Assembly (NCBI RefSeq): GCF_026230105.1
Contig: NC_079477.1
Location: forward strand, 873,001-937,000
Reading direction: 5' to 3'
From: Diorhabda sublineata
Taxonomy: Eukaryota > Arthropoda > Insecta > Coleoptera > Chrysomelidae
Length of the DNA stretch: 64,000 nt
Shown here: positions 36,771-50,109 of the stretch, piece by piece
Layout of the letters: each line of letters begins with the position of its first letter
How positions within the stretch are numbered: position 1 is the first letter of the stretch
The notes under the pieces: model-generated
Told to the model about the DNA's origin: nothing
What the model saw: the letters and a program-made list of their open reading frames with translations, nothing else
Databases searched by the model: none
Translations under genes and position numbers: made by a program

Positions 36771-38330
36771 ATTTTGCATACACGGAAATGGTGGGGAACA
36801 TTAAAAGAAACAATTTTACTGATTTTCAGCTTGATGGAAATTTATGTAACTTCGAATATCTAAATTGACCGGATTATATCTTTTTATGATACATAAGGGA
36901 AGCTATATACCAGGGTCGATCATTTTTGTTTATCTCGATTTCCGGAAAAACTAAAAGTCCTGCGGGAAAACGTCAAATAACGAAATTGTAGGTAATAAAA
37001 AGACCTACAACTTTTGTATTTACAACTTTTTCCCACAACCTCAAATTCTATGTGAAAAAGTGAAATAGCCAAATTTTTGTATTTTTTTATTTTTTGAATC
37101 ATTATATCTCAGAAACGGTGGCACGTAGAAAAAAAAGTATTGATACGGTTTTTGTAGATAATTTTATGATCTACAATTTTTATCTGAAGTATTTTTATGA
37201 TAAAACTCACCGTTTCGCTGAAAATTGCGTAAAACTTATTTTTTTCACATTTGACCTTGAATAAAATTTTTTGCATACCAGGAAATGGCGGGGAACATTA
37301 AAAAAAACAATTTTACTGATTTTCAGCTTGATGGAAATTTATGTAACTTCGAATATCTAAATTGACCGGATTATATCTTTTTATGATACATAAGGGAAGC
37401 TATATACCAGGGTCGATCATTTTTGTTTATCTCGATTTCCGGAAAAACTAAAAGTCCTGCGGGAAAACGTCAAATAACGAAATTGTAGGTAATAAAAAGA
37501 CCTACAACTTTTGTATTTACAACTTTTTCCCACAACCTCAAATTCTATGTGAAAAAGTGAAATAGCCAAATTTTTGTATTTTTTTATTTTTTGAATCATT
37601 ATATCTCAGAAACGGTGGCACGTAGAAAAAAAAGTATTGATACGGTTTTTGTAGATAATTTTATGATCTACAATTTTTATCTGAAGTATTTTTATGATAA
37701 AACTCACCGTTTCGCTGAAAATTGCGTAAAACTCATTTTTTTCACATTTGACCTTGAATAAAATTTTTTGCATACCAGGAAATGGCGGGGAACATTAAAA
37801 AAACAATTTTACTGATTTTCAGCTTGATGGAAATTTATGTAACTTCGAATATCTAAATTGACCGGATTATATCTTTTTATGATACATAAGGGAAGCTATA
37901 TACCAGGGTCGATCATTTTTGTTTATCTCGATTTCCGGAAAAACTAAAAGTCCTGCGGGAAAACGTCAAATAACGAAATTGTAGGTAATAAAAAGACCTA
38001 CAACTTTTGTATTTACAACTTTTTCCCACAACCTCAAATTTTATGTGAAAAAGTGAAATAACCAAATTTTTGTTTTTTTATTATTTAAATCATTATATCT
38101 CAGAAACGGTGGCTCGTAGGAAAAAAGTATTGATACGGTTTTTGTAGATAATTTTATGATCTACAATTTTTATCTGAAGTATTTTTATGATAAAACTCAC
38201 CGTTTCGCTGAAAATTACGTAAAACTCATTTTTTTCACATTTGACCTTGAATAAAATTTTTTTGCATACAAGGAAATGGCGGGGAACATTTAATTTATGT
38301 AACTTCGAATGTTTAAATTGACCGGATTAT
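36589..38330. repeat. 497-bp tandem repeat, about 3.5 copies
   Basis: Identical 60-codon frames at 36920 and 37417 mark an exact 497-bp period; a third unit starts near 37900. Each monomer includes TGATCTACAATTTTT, AAACTCACCGTTTCGCTGAA and GACCTACAACTTTTGTATTT. A TTCCCACA in each copy matches a Su(H) half-site by chance. Non-coding. Confidence 0.93.
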
Positions 38331-38702
38331 AATTTCCTTTCAATAACCACCCACTCGAATATAGGGTAGTCTGTCTGTCCGTTATCGGGCGCCACAAATA
38401 TTTTGTTTATTTCCTGAAAAAACCGAAAATGTTTAGTTCGATCTTATTAGACGGTTGTTTTCTTTATTACTACACTTATCTACCATAATGGGTCGACTGA
38501 TGATATATTCGAGTGTCGAATACCCAAAGAGATAAATTAAAGCTTGTAATCTGCAGTTTGTCTTTCAAACTTAATAACCGACTACATGTGGTTAACAGGA
38601 TCGGATTTAAAATCATTTATTTCATTATTTATATAATTTGATTTTGTTTCACAACGAAAATACTAAATATTATTTTACAAAATACACATTTAGTGTTTTA
38701 TG

Positions 38703-39610
38703 TATACAAGGTGTTCCACGACGAGATAACTAAAATATTTTCGAAGATGGCCGACTTCCGGATCTACCGGAAATCGAGTGTAACTTTGTTATTTTAAATA
38801 CAACACCCTATATATTAATACATTTTTGAAAACTACGTAAAATTTTAGTATACTTTTGTCTAAAAACTTTTTTTTGAAAAATGCATACTTTGTGAGTTAT
38901 TAATTTTTTTGTAAAAAATTTGACCGTTGCAGACCTTTATAAATTATTTTTTTACGAGGATACCCTTAAAGATATGAAAATGGTTTTTATTCGATTGCTT
39001 TTAGCAAGGTCAAAAGTATTTGAATCTACATTGATAAATTTTTCATTTTATACAGGGCGTCTATAAAAAATATTCAAATAAATACTAATAAATTTCTTTA
39101 TTTTTTTCTAAAAATTTAATATCTGGATAACGGTGAGGTTTAGGTATAAAAAAATATACATGAATTTGCATTATTTTCTACCCCTAAATGCATTAAAATG
39201 CATTAAAATAGAAAAAACCGGGTGGTTCTATTTAAAAAAATAAAAATTTTTGATATTTATGAAATTAAACTTTAAACCCTTTTTATACATACCCTGTATA
39301 AAATGAAAAATTTTTCAACATAGATTCACATACATCTGACCTTGCTAAAAGCAATCGAATAGAAACCATTTTCATACCTTTAAAAGTATTCTCGTAAAAA
39401 AATAATTTATAAAGGTCTGCAACGGTCAAATTTTTTACAAAAAAATTAATAACTCAAAAAGTAAAAATTTTTCGAAAAAAATTCTTAAACAAAAGCATAC
39501 TAAAATTTCGCGAAGATTTCAAAAATGCATTAATATACAGGGTGTTATATTTAAAATAACAAAGTTACAGTCGACTTTCGATTCTACCGAAGATATTCCA
39601 AGAATTGTGG
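38703..39610. mobile_element. Large inverted-repeat (foldback/MITE-like) element
   Basis: Left arm about 38725-39060 and right arm about 39280-39605 are reverse complements at roughly 85 %. For example, GATATGAAAATGGTTTTTAT in the left arm matches CCATTTTCATACCT in the right. The left end TATACAAGGTGTTCCACGAC resembles the terminus of the element at 54059-55608, and the arms are homologous to its internal repeats. No coding capacity. Confidence 0.85.
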
Positions 39611-39844
39611 TACTAAATACTTCCGAAAGCTAATTATCCTTAAAAAAATATCGATTTCTAAATATCACTAGACCCCCTCTAATATTGGAATAACTACAAG
39701 TGATTAGTTGAAATTTTATGACCAAAAACATAACCTAACCCAATCGGATTAAAATTTTTAGTTATATCAACTCACCCCGTAGATAAAAAATTCTTAACCC
39801 TTATTTTACATAAAGAGTATGTCACCTCGTATACACTGCTAATC

Positions 39845-40195
39845 ACTATTTTACACATTTGCTTATTTCCTCCATCTTGTTCTGCCATATGTCAGTATCA
39901 TCATTTCATTTATGGCCTGTCACTTTTTTAATCTCTGCTATTTGTTAGTTTAATGTTTTTCTTGGTCTGTCACTTCTTCTTCTTTTTTTCTGTAGTTGTT
40001 GCCTTTTATATACTTTTTAATAATCTATGCTTCTTAAATAACCAAACTTTACTTTATCCATTGTTAGTATGAACAATATTAGGTTTAAACTGTCCCTATA
40101 TATAGTTTATTCAATATTTTCCACACGTTGTTTATTTGGATTGTGTCGAAAGCTGTTCTTAGTTCAACGAACATCAAGTGCAATGTAAACCTAAT
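39845..40195 (-). mobile_element. Non-LTR retrotransposon relic
   Basis: The minus strand at 40180-40104 reads HLMFVELRTAFDTIQINNVW followed by KIL, matching the reverse-transcriptase block with F-V-D-L-x-x-A-F-D-T. Downstream, at about 40005-39950, is KKRRSDRPRKT, like the arginine-rich tail at the C-terminus of such polyproteins. Most of the polyprotein between is deleted, and stops are present. Family (RTE- or CR1-like) not resolved. Confidence 0.7.
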
Positions 40196-43125
40196 GATTA
40201 ACATTAAATTCAAGTTCAAGTTCGAAAAAAGTTTTCAAAACCTAAAATATATTTGTCACTAGTCGTTTGTATAGAGTATTTTCGAAAATTTAACAGGTCT
40301 CTAACAATTAATCTAATAAATAGGGCGCTCGACATGACTTCTAAGCCTTCGAAAAGTTTTACCTCACGCGTCGCTTTTATTTGCACAATAAAGCTATAGG
40401 CCAAAACGTGTCGAACTAAATGCAAAACAAACGTAAATAACTTGAAATATTTTAACAAATACGAAGAAAAGCAGCTGCCATCTCTATTTGTAAATAATAG
40501 TTTCTTGTACAACAATTATTTAATAATGTGCTAGCATCATAAATTTTTTTTTTAGTTGTACTTTAGAGGTTTAATTATAGCAATTGGGGTGCCATTTTGA
40601 AATAAAACGTCAATTAATCAGTTCCAGATGATATTTATTCACGAATTCACTAATTCTACTTGCTAAAACAATCCTTGTTTTATTGTAAATATACGTAAAT
40701 TTTTAGTATGCAAACTAACCTCAAAATTGATAGTTGATTTCGACTAAAAAAATATTGTATTACAAGTTGATGCTTCTTTAAATATTGTGAGTTAAAACTT
40801 TCGATCAAAAAATCAATTTCCAACATAGCTAAAGTACAAAAGTTTGATTCTCTTTTTTATATTTATAACTCGATTTATATCTCATCAATTAAACGTAAAT
40901 AGTCCTTTCAAATGATTTTTTATATGTGTAATTGACTTTTATCTATGGTTTATTACCAAAAAATTTACTGCTGCACTTTATATTTTGAAAATTACACGCA
41001 CTTTTTAAATACAATGCTCAATCGATATAAGGGGCATTCACTAGAATTCATGGTTAATTAAAATCTGACTGAATAGGGTTTTGTGCCAATTTTTAAATAC
41101 CAAAAGTCGGTGAAAAGAATAATGGTGGACGTGAAACGGTTCCTTTGTCGGTAATCAGTGACATCCAACAAAAAAAATTGCTTTATTGTCAATCACATCC
41201 TCTGTCGGCTTTTGCAGATGCACCCTGTAGTGCTGAATTTCTTCTTCTCACTTCACGAAGAATCTTTATGTCTTCTCAAAACATCTACAAACATTCAAGC
41301 TCGAATGAAAGGACTTAGCAATTGAGTATCTGTTTTATCAGCTTCAGAATCAGGTCGCGACTATAGAGAAGCTTCTAGATCTTCATAAAACCTTCATAAA
41401 ACACGCACACATAAAAGTTATTTACGTAGCAATCAACACTTGTATATCTTGAATGTTTTTGGCTGATTGATTTCGTCAGTTCGAGAACAGACGCAGTTTG
41501 ATTCAAATACTGTTTGATTAGATATTGATCAAAATGAAATCAAAAGGTCCTATAATTAATATGAAAAATCAACGATATATAAAGTTTTCGCTCCTCGAAA
41601 AAGTCAAATTTCGCCTGGAACTTATGCAACCTCAAATACATTGAATTGAAGGTTAGGTTGTCGTTTTTAAAACAATTAAGAAGTTCCAGTTGAAGTCTTT
41701 CAGTTGAAATATGTTTTCATTAAGTATATGAACAACAGAAGTGTTAATTTTTATATTATTTTCCATCATACAGAACTTTTTTTTATTATTTACATTAATT
41801 GTGTGGGATTAAATGGACATTTTGTATATTCTTCGTTTCGTGATGAAAAAATTGCAAGTAAGTCCACTTCCTGTTAATATAGTCAGTGTAGTGAAAAGAT
41901 TTTCGATTTAAAAAAGAAGAACGAAATTTAATAGAAGGTTTAATCCCTGTACCATTCTAAGAATTCACGTGTTGATATAAAAAGTCCAAAAAAAGCGACT
42001 TCGCAAATTCGATACGGGTTATTGATAATCCTTCGACAAAAAAAGTCAAAAAGAACGAATCGTCGTCTTTCTTGCGAGACGAATTTTTCATTGAGAATTT
42101 AGCAAAAGAAACCAGGTGCTTGTAGCTAAATCTATTACGTCCAATACAAAAGTTTTGTGTTAAAATTTTATTGGACGTCTTGTCGTTTGGGTATTGTCGG
42201 ACGTGTTCGGTTGTTAATGTGAAAAATTTCGATTTTACGTTTAATTTTAAATAGCAAATTTATATTTTCTTCAAGTTTACGCGACTAGATGTATCACGAC
42301 ATAAATAACTTAATCAATATAATCAATTTGAATAAATAATCAGAAGGTTAGAAAATGCTTCGTTTATAATCACAAACTTAGACCTAAATTTTGAAATTCG
42401 TACAGTCAATCAGTTGAAACTAATAGAGAACCAGTTTTAGAGTGGATTTGTCGAAAGATTTGTTGGAAAATCAACAGGGTGTTGTGAAAAACTCAACGTA
42501 TTGTAAAATTTTTGTCTTTACGATTAATTTCAATTCGTTCAAAAAATTTCCTGCATCAATAAGAAGGTTTTATCGTTGTATTGGAAAACGATGAAAAGGA
42601 CAAATCATTTCTGTCAAAAATTTAATAAATTTTAATCCGATAAAAATAATTTTCAGTATTTTTATATTCAAAATACAAGTAAAAAGTATATTTTCTATTT
42701 TAAATTCAAAATCTATTGATTCGTGTCAAAAATGAATGGATATCTTAGGAACTAACGAATGAACTAATCCAGTGTTGCCACCTTAGTACTTTTGGAACTA
42801 GATCTAGCACTTTTTATAGTAGGAGAACTCGTCGTTCACTGATAACGGTATCAATTTAGTTTTATTGTAATTCAAATTAAAAATAATGTATTATATTTAA
42901 TTTGCTCTCCATTTAGCTCGATTTAGCTCTTTTTGGCTTTAGTATTAGCTTCTATTACTAAAACTGATGTGGCAACACTACTCCGATCGATTAGATTGAA
43001 AACTACGTTCCACTCAAGTGTTGCCAACATAAAGATTTTATCGCTTAATTTAGGGAATTTATAAGTAAGTATGTATATAAAAAAATGACTCTAAATTTAA
43101 CCCTGTATATATCTCACAAATATGA
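40196..43125. other. Single-copy DNA, no supported gene
   Basis: AT-rich, no recognised gene. A stretch at about 41200-41300 has a faint resemblance to a mariner C-terminal block but is too degraded to call. Confidence 0.4.
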
Positions 43126-43129
43126 TAAT

Positions 43130-44850
43130 GAAGGAATCTAATATAAAAAGTCACTTAGACACAAGTTTTTTCGATGGATTCGTGTCAAAAATGAATCGAT
43201 ATCTCGAATGGTATTGAAAATATCGAATTTTTTATATAATCATGTCATTTTTTTATATAAAAAGTCACTTAGACACAAGTTTTTTCGATTGATCGTGTCA
43301 AAAATGAATCGATATCTCGAATAATTTAGGAAATATCGAATTTTTTATATAATCATGTCATTTTTTTATATAAAAAGTCACTTAGACACAAGTTTATTCG
43401 ATTGTTCGTGTCAAAAATGAATCGATATCTCGAATAATTTAGGAAATATCGAATTTTTTATATAATCATGTCATTTTTTTATATAAAAAGTCACTTAGTC
43501 ACAAGTTTTTTCGATTGTTCGTGTCAAAAATGAATCGATATCTCGAATAATTTAGGAAATATCGAATTTTTTATACAGTCATGTCATTTTTTTATATAAA
43601 AAGTCACTTAGACACAAGTTTATTCGATTGATCGTGTCAAAAATGAATCGATATCTCGAATAATTTAGGAAATATCGAATTTTTTATATAATCATGTCAT
43701 TTTTTTATATAAAAAGTCACTTAGACACAAGTTTATTCGATTGATCGTGTCAAAAATGAATCGATATCTCGAATAATTTAGGAAATATCGAATTTTTTAT
43801 ATAATCATGTCATTTTTTTATATAAAAAGTCACTTAGTCACAAGTTTTTTCGATTGTTCGTGTCAAAAATGAATCGATATCTCGAATAATTTAGGAAATA
43901 TCGAATTTTTTATATAATCATGTCATTTTTTTATATAAAAAGTCACTTAGACACAAGTTTATTCGATTGATCGTGTCAAAAATGAATCGATATCTCGAAT
44001 AATTTAGGAAATATCGAATTTTTTATATAATCATGTCATTTTTTTATATAAAAAGTCACTTAGACACAAGTTTATTCGATTGATCGTGTCAAAAATGAAT
44101 CGATATCTCGAATAATTTAGGAAATATCGAATTTTTTATACAGTCATGTCATTTTTTTATATAAAAAGTCACTTAGACACAAGTTTATTCGATTGATCGT
44201 GTCAAAAATGAATCGATATCTCGAATAATTTAGGAAATATCGAATTTTTTATATAATGATGTCATTTTTTTATATAAAAAGTCACTTAGACACAAGTTTA
44301 TTCGATTGATCGTGTCAAAAATGAATCGATATCTCGAATAATTTAGGAAATATCGAATTTTTTATATAATCATGTCATTTTTTTATATAAAAAGTCACTT
44401 AGTCACAAGTTTTTTCGATTGTTCGTGTCAAAAATGAATCGATATCTCGAATAATTTAGGAAATATCGAATTTTTTATACAGTCATGTCATTTTTTTATA
44501 TAAAAAGTCACTTAGACACAAGTTTATTCGATTGATCGTGTCAAAAATGAATCGATATCTTGAATAATTTAGGAAATATCGAATTTTTTATATAATCATG
44601 TCATTTTTTTATATAAAAAGTCACTTAGTCACAAGTTTTTTCGATTGTTCGTGTCAAAAATGAATCGATATCTCGAATAATTTAGGAAATATCGAATTTT
44701 TTATATAATCATGTCATTTTTTTATATAAAAAGTTACTTAGACACAAGTTTATTTGATCGATCGTGTCAAAAATGAATCGATATCTCGAATAGTTTCGAA
44801 TATATCGAATTTTTTATACAGTCATGTCATTGTTTATATAAATCTCTGGA
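43130..44850. repeat. 113-bp satellite array, about 15 copies
   Basis: Unit of 113 bp with AAAAGTCACTTAGACACAAG, GTGTCAAAAATGAATCGATA and AATATCGAATTTTTTATA. Internal copies differ mainly at GACACA/GTCACA, TTTATTCG/TTTTTTCG and ATAATCATG/ACAGTCATG. First and last copies are the most diverged, as expected for an array homogenised from the centre. An outlying partial copy lies near 42712. Confidence 0.96.
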
Positions 44851-45577
44851 ATTATTAAAAAAAAAAAATGTTTTAACATATGGTACCAATTCAGAAGAAG
44901 AAAAATATTTGGCAAAACATTCAACATGCCACACTATTATTTATAATTGGTCCACCTTTCCCTAAATCGGAGAACCCTGAAATTCCGGAATACATTAATT
45001 TTTAACAAGTTGAAATTCCATTTAATGTGTATCCGCTCGACGGACATTTTTTTCCCAACGATGTCAGATAAAAACACTAAACCGTTTGTTATATTTCATT
45101 TATCATTTTCAATTTTTGACACGTGTTTATATAACAACACGTGTTTTTTGAAACGTAGTTTCGGTAATTCGATACCGTCATTCTCCTGGTGAAAATATCA
45201 ATTTCAGTCGCCAAGAACATTCCTCTAAATTATAGGCAACGGTTTGTTCCCTATACAAGGGGGTGCGACTCGAATTAATTCAAGGACAACCGAACTTTCC
45301 CTGTTAAACAAAATAACAATTTGCTTCGACATATATACACCGAAAATTTTCGAAAACAGTCACAGGATCCCTGGAAACTTTCATTCTAAAACTTTTACAA
45401 CGTATTCCATTGGACAAATCTAAAAAATTATAACCTCAAATTCCCCTGCGGGAAACTCTCCCTCTGGAAGTGGTGTTAGTCTTCAGTTGGAGTATTCAGA
45501 TGACTGGGGGTGTGCTTTTTCACATTCAAATCATCTTCTCTGTCTCAAAGTTCAAAAAAGAACTGAACTTAACAGTC
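44851..45577. other. Single-copy DNA, no supported gene
   Basis: Short open stretches at 44947-45192 and 45470-45682; the second runs into the satellite. Neither resembles a known family. Confidence 0.4.
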
Positions 45578-48500
45578 CACTTAGGAACGCCTATAAGGCT
45601 CGATATTTTACAACGCAAAAAGGTGCACAATCATTTGCCGATTGATACCGAATCGTTATTATCTTGTCCACGGATTTCGTGATGATTTGAGGCGCTTCAG
45701 AACTGTAAACGACGTTTATTTTCACAACGTTGAGGGGTTGAGATCGGTTCCTAAAGAACCGACCTTAAAAGTCCCTTTCCTTCTGGAGCGACTCTAATTT
45801 CCTGGTTTTAACTTCTCCAGAATCATTTGTTTCACACATATCCACTTAGGAACGCCTATAAGGCTCGATATTTTACAACGCAAAAAGGTGCATAATCATT
45901 TGCCGATTGATACCGAATCGTTATTCTTTTGTCCACGGATTTCGTGATGATTTGAGGCGCTTCAGAACTGTAAGCGACTTTTATTTTCACAACGTTGAGG
46001 GGTTGAGATCGGTTCCTAAAGAACCGACCTTAAAAGTCCCTTTCCTTCTGGAGCGACTCTAATTTCCTGGTTTTAACTTCTCCAGAATCATTTGTTTCAC
46101 ACATATCCACTTAGGAACGCCTATAAGGCTCGATATTTTACAACGCAAAAAGGTGCATAATCATTTGCCGATTGATACCGAATCGTTATTCTTTTGTCCA
46201 CGGATTTCGTGATGATTTGAGGCGCTTCAGAACTGTAAGCGACTTTTATTTTCACAACGTTGAGGGGTTGAGATCGGTTCCTAAAGAACCGACCTTAAAA
46301 GTCCCTTTCCTTCTGGAGCGACTCTAATTTCCTGGTTTTAACTTCTCCAGAATCATTTGTTTCACACATATCCACTTAGGAACGCCTATAAGGCTCGATA
46401 TTTTACAACGCAAAAAGGTGCATAATCATTTGCCGATTGATACCGAATCGTTATTCTTTTGTCCACGGATTTCGTGATGATTTGAGGCGCTTCAGAACTG
46501 TAAGCGACTTTTATTTTCACAACGTTGAGGGGTTGAGATCGGTTCCTAAAGAACCGACCTTAAAAGTCCCTTTCCTTCTGGAGCGACTCTAATTTCCTGG
46601 TTTTAACTCCTCCAGAATCATTTGTTTCACACATATCCACTTAGGAACGCCTATAACGCTCGATATTTTACAACGCAAAAAGGTGCACAATCATTTGCCG
46701 ATTGATACCGAATCGTTATTCTTTTGTCCACGGATTTCGTGATGATTTGAGGCGCTTCTGAACTGTAAACGACGTTTATTTTCACCACGTTGAGGGGTTG
46801 AGATCGGTTCCTAAAGAACCGACCTTAAAAGTCCCTTTCCTTCTGGAGCGACTCTAGTTTCCTGGTTTTAACTCCTCCAGAATCATTTGTTTCACACATA
46901 TCCACTTAGGAACGCCTATAAGGCTCGATATTTTACAACGCAAAAAGGTGCACAATCATTTGCCGATTGATACCGAATCGTTATTATCTTGTCCACGGAT
47001 TTCGTGATGATTTGAGGCGCTTCTGAACTGTAAACGACGTTTATTTTCACCACGTTGAGGGGTTGAGATCGGTTCCTAAAGAACCGACCTTAAAAGTCCC
47101 TTTCCTTCTGGAGCGACTCTAATTTCCTGGTTTTAACTCCTCCAGAATCATTTGTTTCACACATATCCACTTAGGAACGCCTATAAGGCTCGATATTTTA
47201 CAACGCAAAAAGGTGCACAATCATTTGCCGATTGATACCGAATCGTTATTCTTTTGTCCACGGATTTCGTGATGATTTGAGGCGCTTCTGAACTGTAAAC
47301 GACGTTTATTTTCACCACGTTGAGGGGTTGAGATCGGTTCCTAAAGAACCGACCTTAAAAGTCCCTTTCCTTCTGGAGCGACTCTAATTTCCTGGTTTTA
47401 ACTCCTCCAGAATCATTTGTTTCACACATATCCACTTAGGAACGCCTATAACGCTCGATATTTTACAACGCAAAAAGGTGCACAATCATTTGCCGATTGA
47501 TACCGAATCGTTATTCTTTTGTCCACGGATTTCGTGATGATTTGAGGCGCTTCTGAACTGTAAACGACGTTTATTTTCACCACGTTGAGGGGTTGAGATC
47601 GGTTCCTAAAGAACCGACCTTAAAAGTCCCTTTCCTTCTGGAGCGACTCTAATTTCCTGGTTTTAACTCCTCCAGAATCATTTGTTTCACACATATCCAC
47701 TTAGGAACGCCTATAAGGCTCGATATTTTACAACGCAAAAAGGTGCACAATCATTTGCCGATTGATACCGAATCGTTATTCTTTTGTCCACGGATTTCGT
47801 GATGATTTGAGGCGCTTCAGAACTGTAAGCGACTTTTATTTTCACAACGTTGAGGGGTTGAGATCGGTTCCTAAAGAACCGACCTTAAAAGTCCCTTTCC
47901 TTCTGGAGCGACTCTAATTTCCTGGTTTTAACTCCTCCAGAATCATTTGTTTCACACATATCCACTTAGGAACGCCTATAAGGCTCGATATTTTACAACG
48001 CAAAAAGGTGCACAATCATTTGCCGATTGATATCGAATCGTTATTCTTTTGTCCACGGATTTCGTGATGATTTGAGGCGCTTCTGAACTGTAAACGACGT
48101 TTATTTTCACCACGTTGAGGGGTTGAGATCGGTTCCTAAAGAACCGACCTTAAAAGTCCCTTTCCTTCTGGAGCGACTCTAATTTCCTGGTTTTAACTCC
48201 TCCAGAATCATTTGTTTCACACATATCCACTTAGGAACGCCTATAAGGCTCGATATTTTACAACGCAAAAAGGTGCACAATCATTTGCCGATTGATACCG
48301 AATCGTTATTCTTTTGTCCACGGATTTCGTGATGATTTGAGGCGCTTCAGAACTGTAAGCGACTTTTATTTTCACAACGTTGAGGGGTTGAGATCGGTTC
48401 CTAAAGAACCGACCTTAAAAGTCCCTTTCCTTCTGGAGCGACTCTAATTTCCTGGTTTTAACTCCTCCAGAATCATTTGTTTCACACATATCCACTTAGG

Positions 48501-48925
48501 AACGCCTATAAGGCTCGATATTTTACAACGCAAAAAGGTGCACAATCATTTGCCGATTGATACCGAATCGTTATTATCTTGTCCACGGATTTCGTGATGA
48601 TTTGAGGCGCTTCAGAACTGTAAGCGACTTTTATTTTCACAACGTTGAGGGGTTGAGATCGGTTCCTAAAGAACCGACCTTAAAAGTCCCTTTCCTTCTG
48701 GAGCGACTCTAATTTCCTGGTTTTAACTTCTCCAGAATCATTTGTTTCACACATATCCACTTAGGAACGCCTATAAGGCTCGATATTTTACAACGCAAAA
48801 AGGTGCATAATCATTTGCCGATTGATACCGAATCGTTATTATTTTGTCCACGGATTTCGTGATGATTTGAGGCGCTTCAGAACTGTAAACGACGTTTATT
48901 TTCACAACGTTGAGGGGTTGAATTT
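45578..48925. repeat. 265-bp satellite array (second family), about 12.6 copies
   Basis: Copies start with CACTTAGGAACGCCTATAAG about every 265 bp (near 45578, 45843, 46108, 46373 and so on to about 48758). Identity between copies is very high, above 95 %, and G+C is higher than in neighbouring DNA. Each monomer contains a perfect 7-bp dyad, TCGGTTC-CTAAA-GAACCGA, and the 14-mer GCCGATTGATACCG, which it shares with the unrelated 265-bp satellite near the first gene. Non-coding. Confidence 0.97.
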
Positions 48926-50109
48926 AATTCGGATCGATTTTGATAATTATTTCGTCCCTTATAAAGGCTACTACACTGGAATCTTCGAAATTTAAAAGAA
49001 ATTCGATACGCATGACCGAAAGAAAAAGAAAAAAAACACCAAAGGGCATAATTGACGTTCCATCATTAGTTTTCAGTGAAAGGGCGTCTTTGAGGATTTA
49101 GTCTGTGACTGTCTTCGGTAAATATTAGAGAATGTCACCCATGTGGTAAACATTAGTAAATACATATGGCTTTTATATTGGTTAAGTAGGTCTAAATAGG
49201 GCGGATAAGGGTGGTTTTCGGACGAAACTGACTTATTTGTTAATTATTCGGAAGGTCGGTAAAGCCTTTAAATCGTTTGTTGACGCGGACGTAGCTCTAA
49301 GAAAATCCTTGATTAATACATCAAATTTATTAGTTAGATTTTATCGTTTTTATCGTATTTGCGGGTAGAAAACTATCGGACTGAATATAAGAAACGTTTT
49401 GAATCGAAAATCAAAAGTTGTTCTTTTGTATTGATGGAAAAAGGTTTGACAAAGGCAGGACCGAGGGCGAACTGGGCCGGAATTTAAAGGAATCCCCCAT
49501 ACAATCGCGTTACGGTCGGTGTGGTTTTCAAAATCTTTTCGAATGCGTTTTCTTCGACACATTCGCTCTTTAGTGTTAAATATGTAAAGAAATCTTTTCA
49601 ATTTGACTTATAATAGTTATAAATTACGCTTTTTGAAAAGTATCGGTTTTGTCAACACGTGTGCCACGGCTACAATTAAAAATGTCAATTTTTCTATTCA
49701 ACATCTGAACGAGGCTTCAGTTGAATTCGAAAGCTGTTAAGGGACGGCAAATATTCTTCCGAGGCGACGATATCTGGGTAAATTCGATGTCTTTTTGTAA
49801 CGGAAATTGTATACAAAAGACCGTCGAAATATATTTGAAAAAATTTGTGGCAAATTATAACAAAAAGATGTTGTAATCGATTGGAGTTTTATTAGGGATT
49901 TTAAACAGGTTTCGCTTATTTAAATTGCGTTTATTTACTGTCTCGAATCAATTAAAAATGCTAATATGAGTTACGACGAGGATCTTAACACGTTGAGTCC
50001 TGGTGTAGTCCTTACGCCAACAACTGAACTTTTCCCATAACCTCCAAAGTTCCTACGGTATATTTGATTTCAAATATTCTCCGCCGATGATAGAACTGTA
50101 TTTAAATGT
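48926..50109. other. Single-copy DNA, no supported gene
   Basis: Moderately AT-rich, with some CpG around 49240-49560. No convincing frame or regulatory cluster. Confidence 0.4.

Noticed and set aside
36920..37599. Two identical 60-codon frames on the minus strand
   Set aside because: They are copies of the 497-bp repeat, AT-biased, with no homology recognised.
37027..38031. Su(H)-like TTCCCACA sites
   Set aside because: One per monomer of the 497-bp repeat, unpaired and far from any gene; a chance match multiplied by the array.
41200..41300. Mariner C-terminal block
   Set aside because: Only a faint pattern (H-P-L-S-A-F-A-D-A-P-C-S-A-E-F-L-L-L); too degraded to separate from chance.
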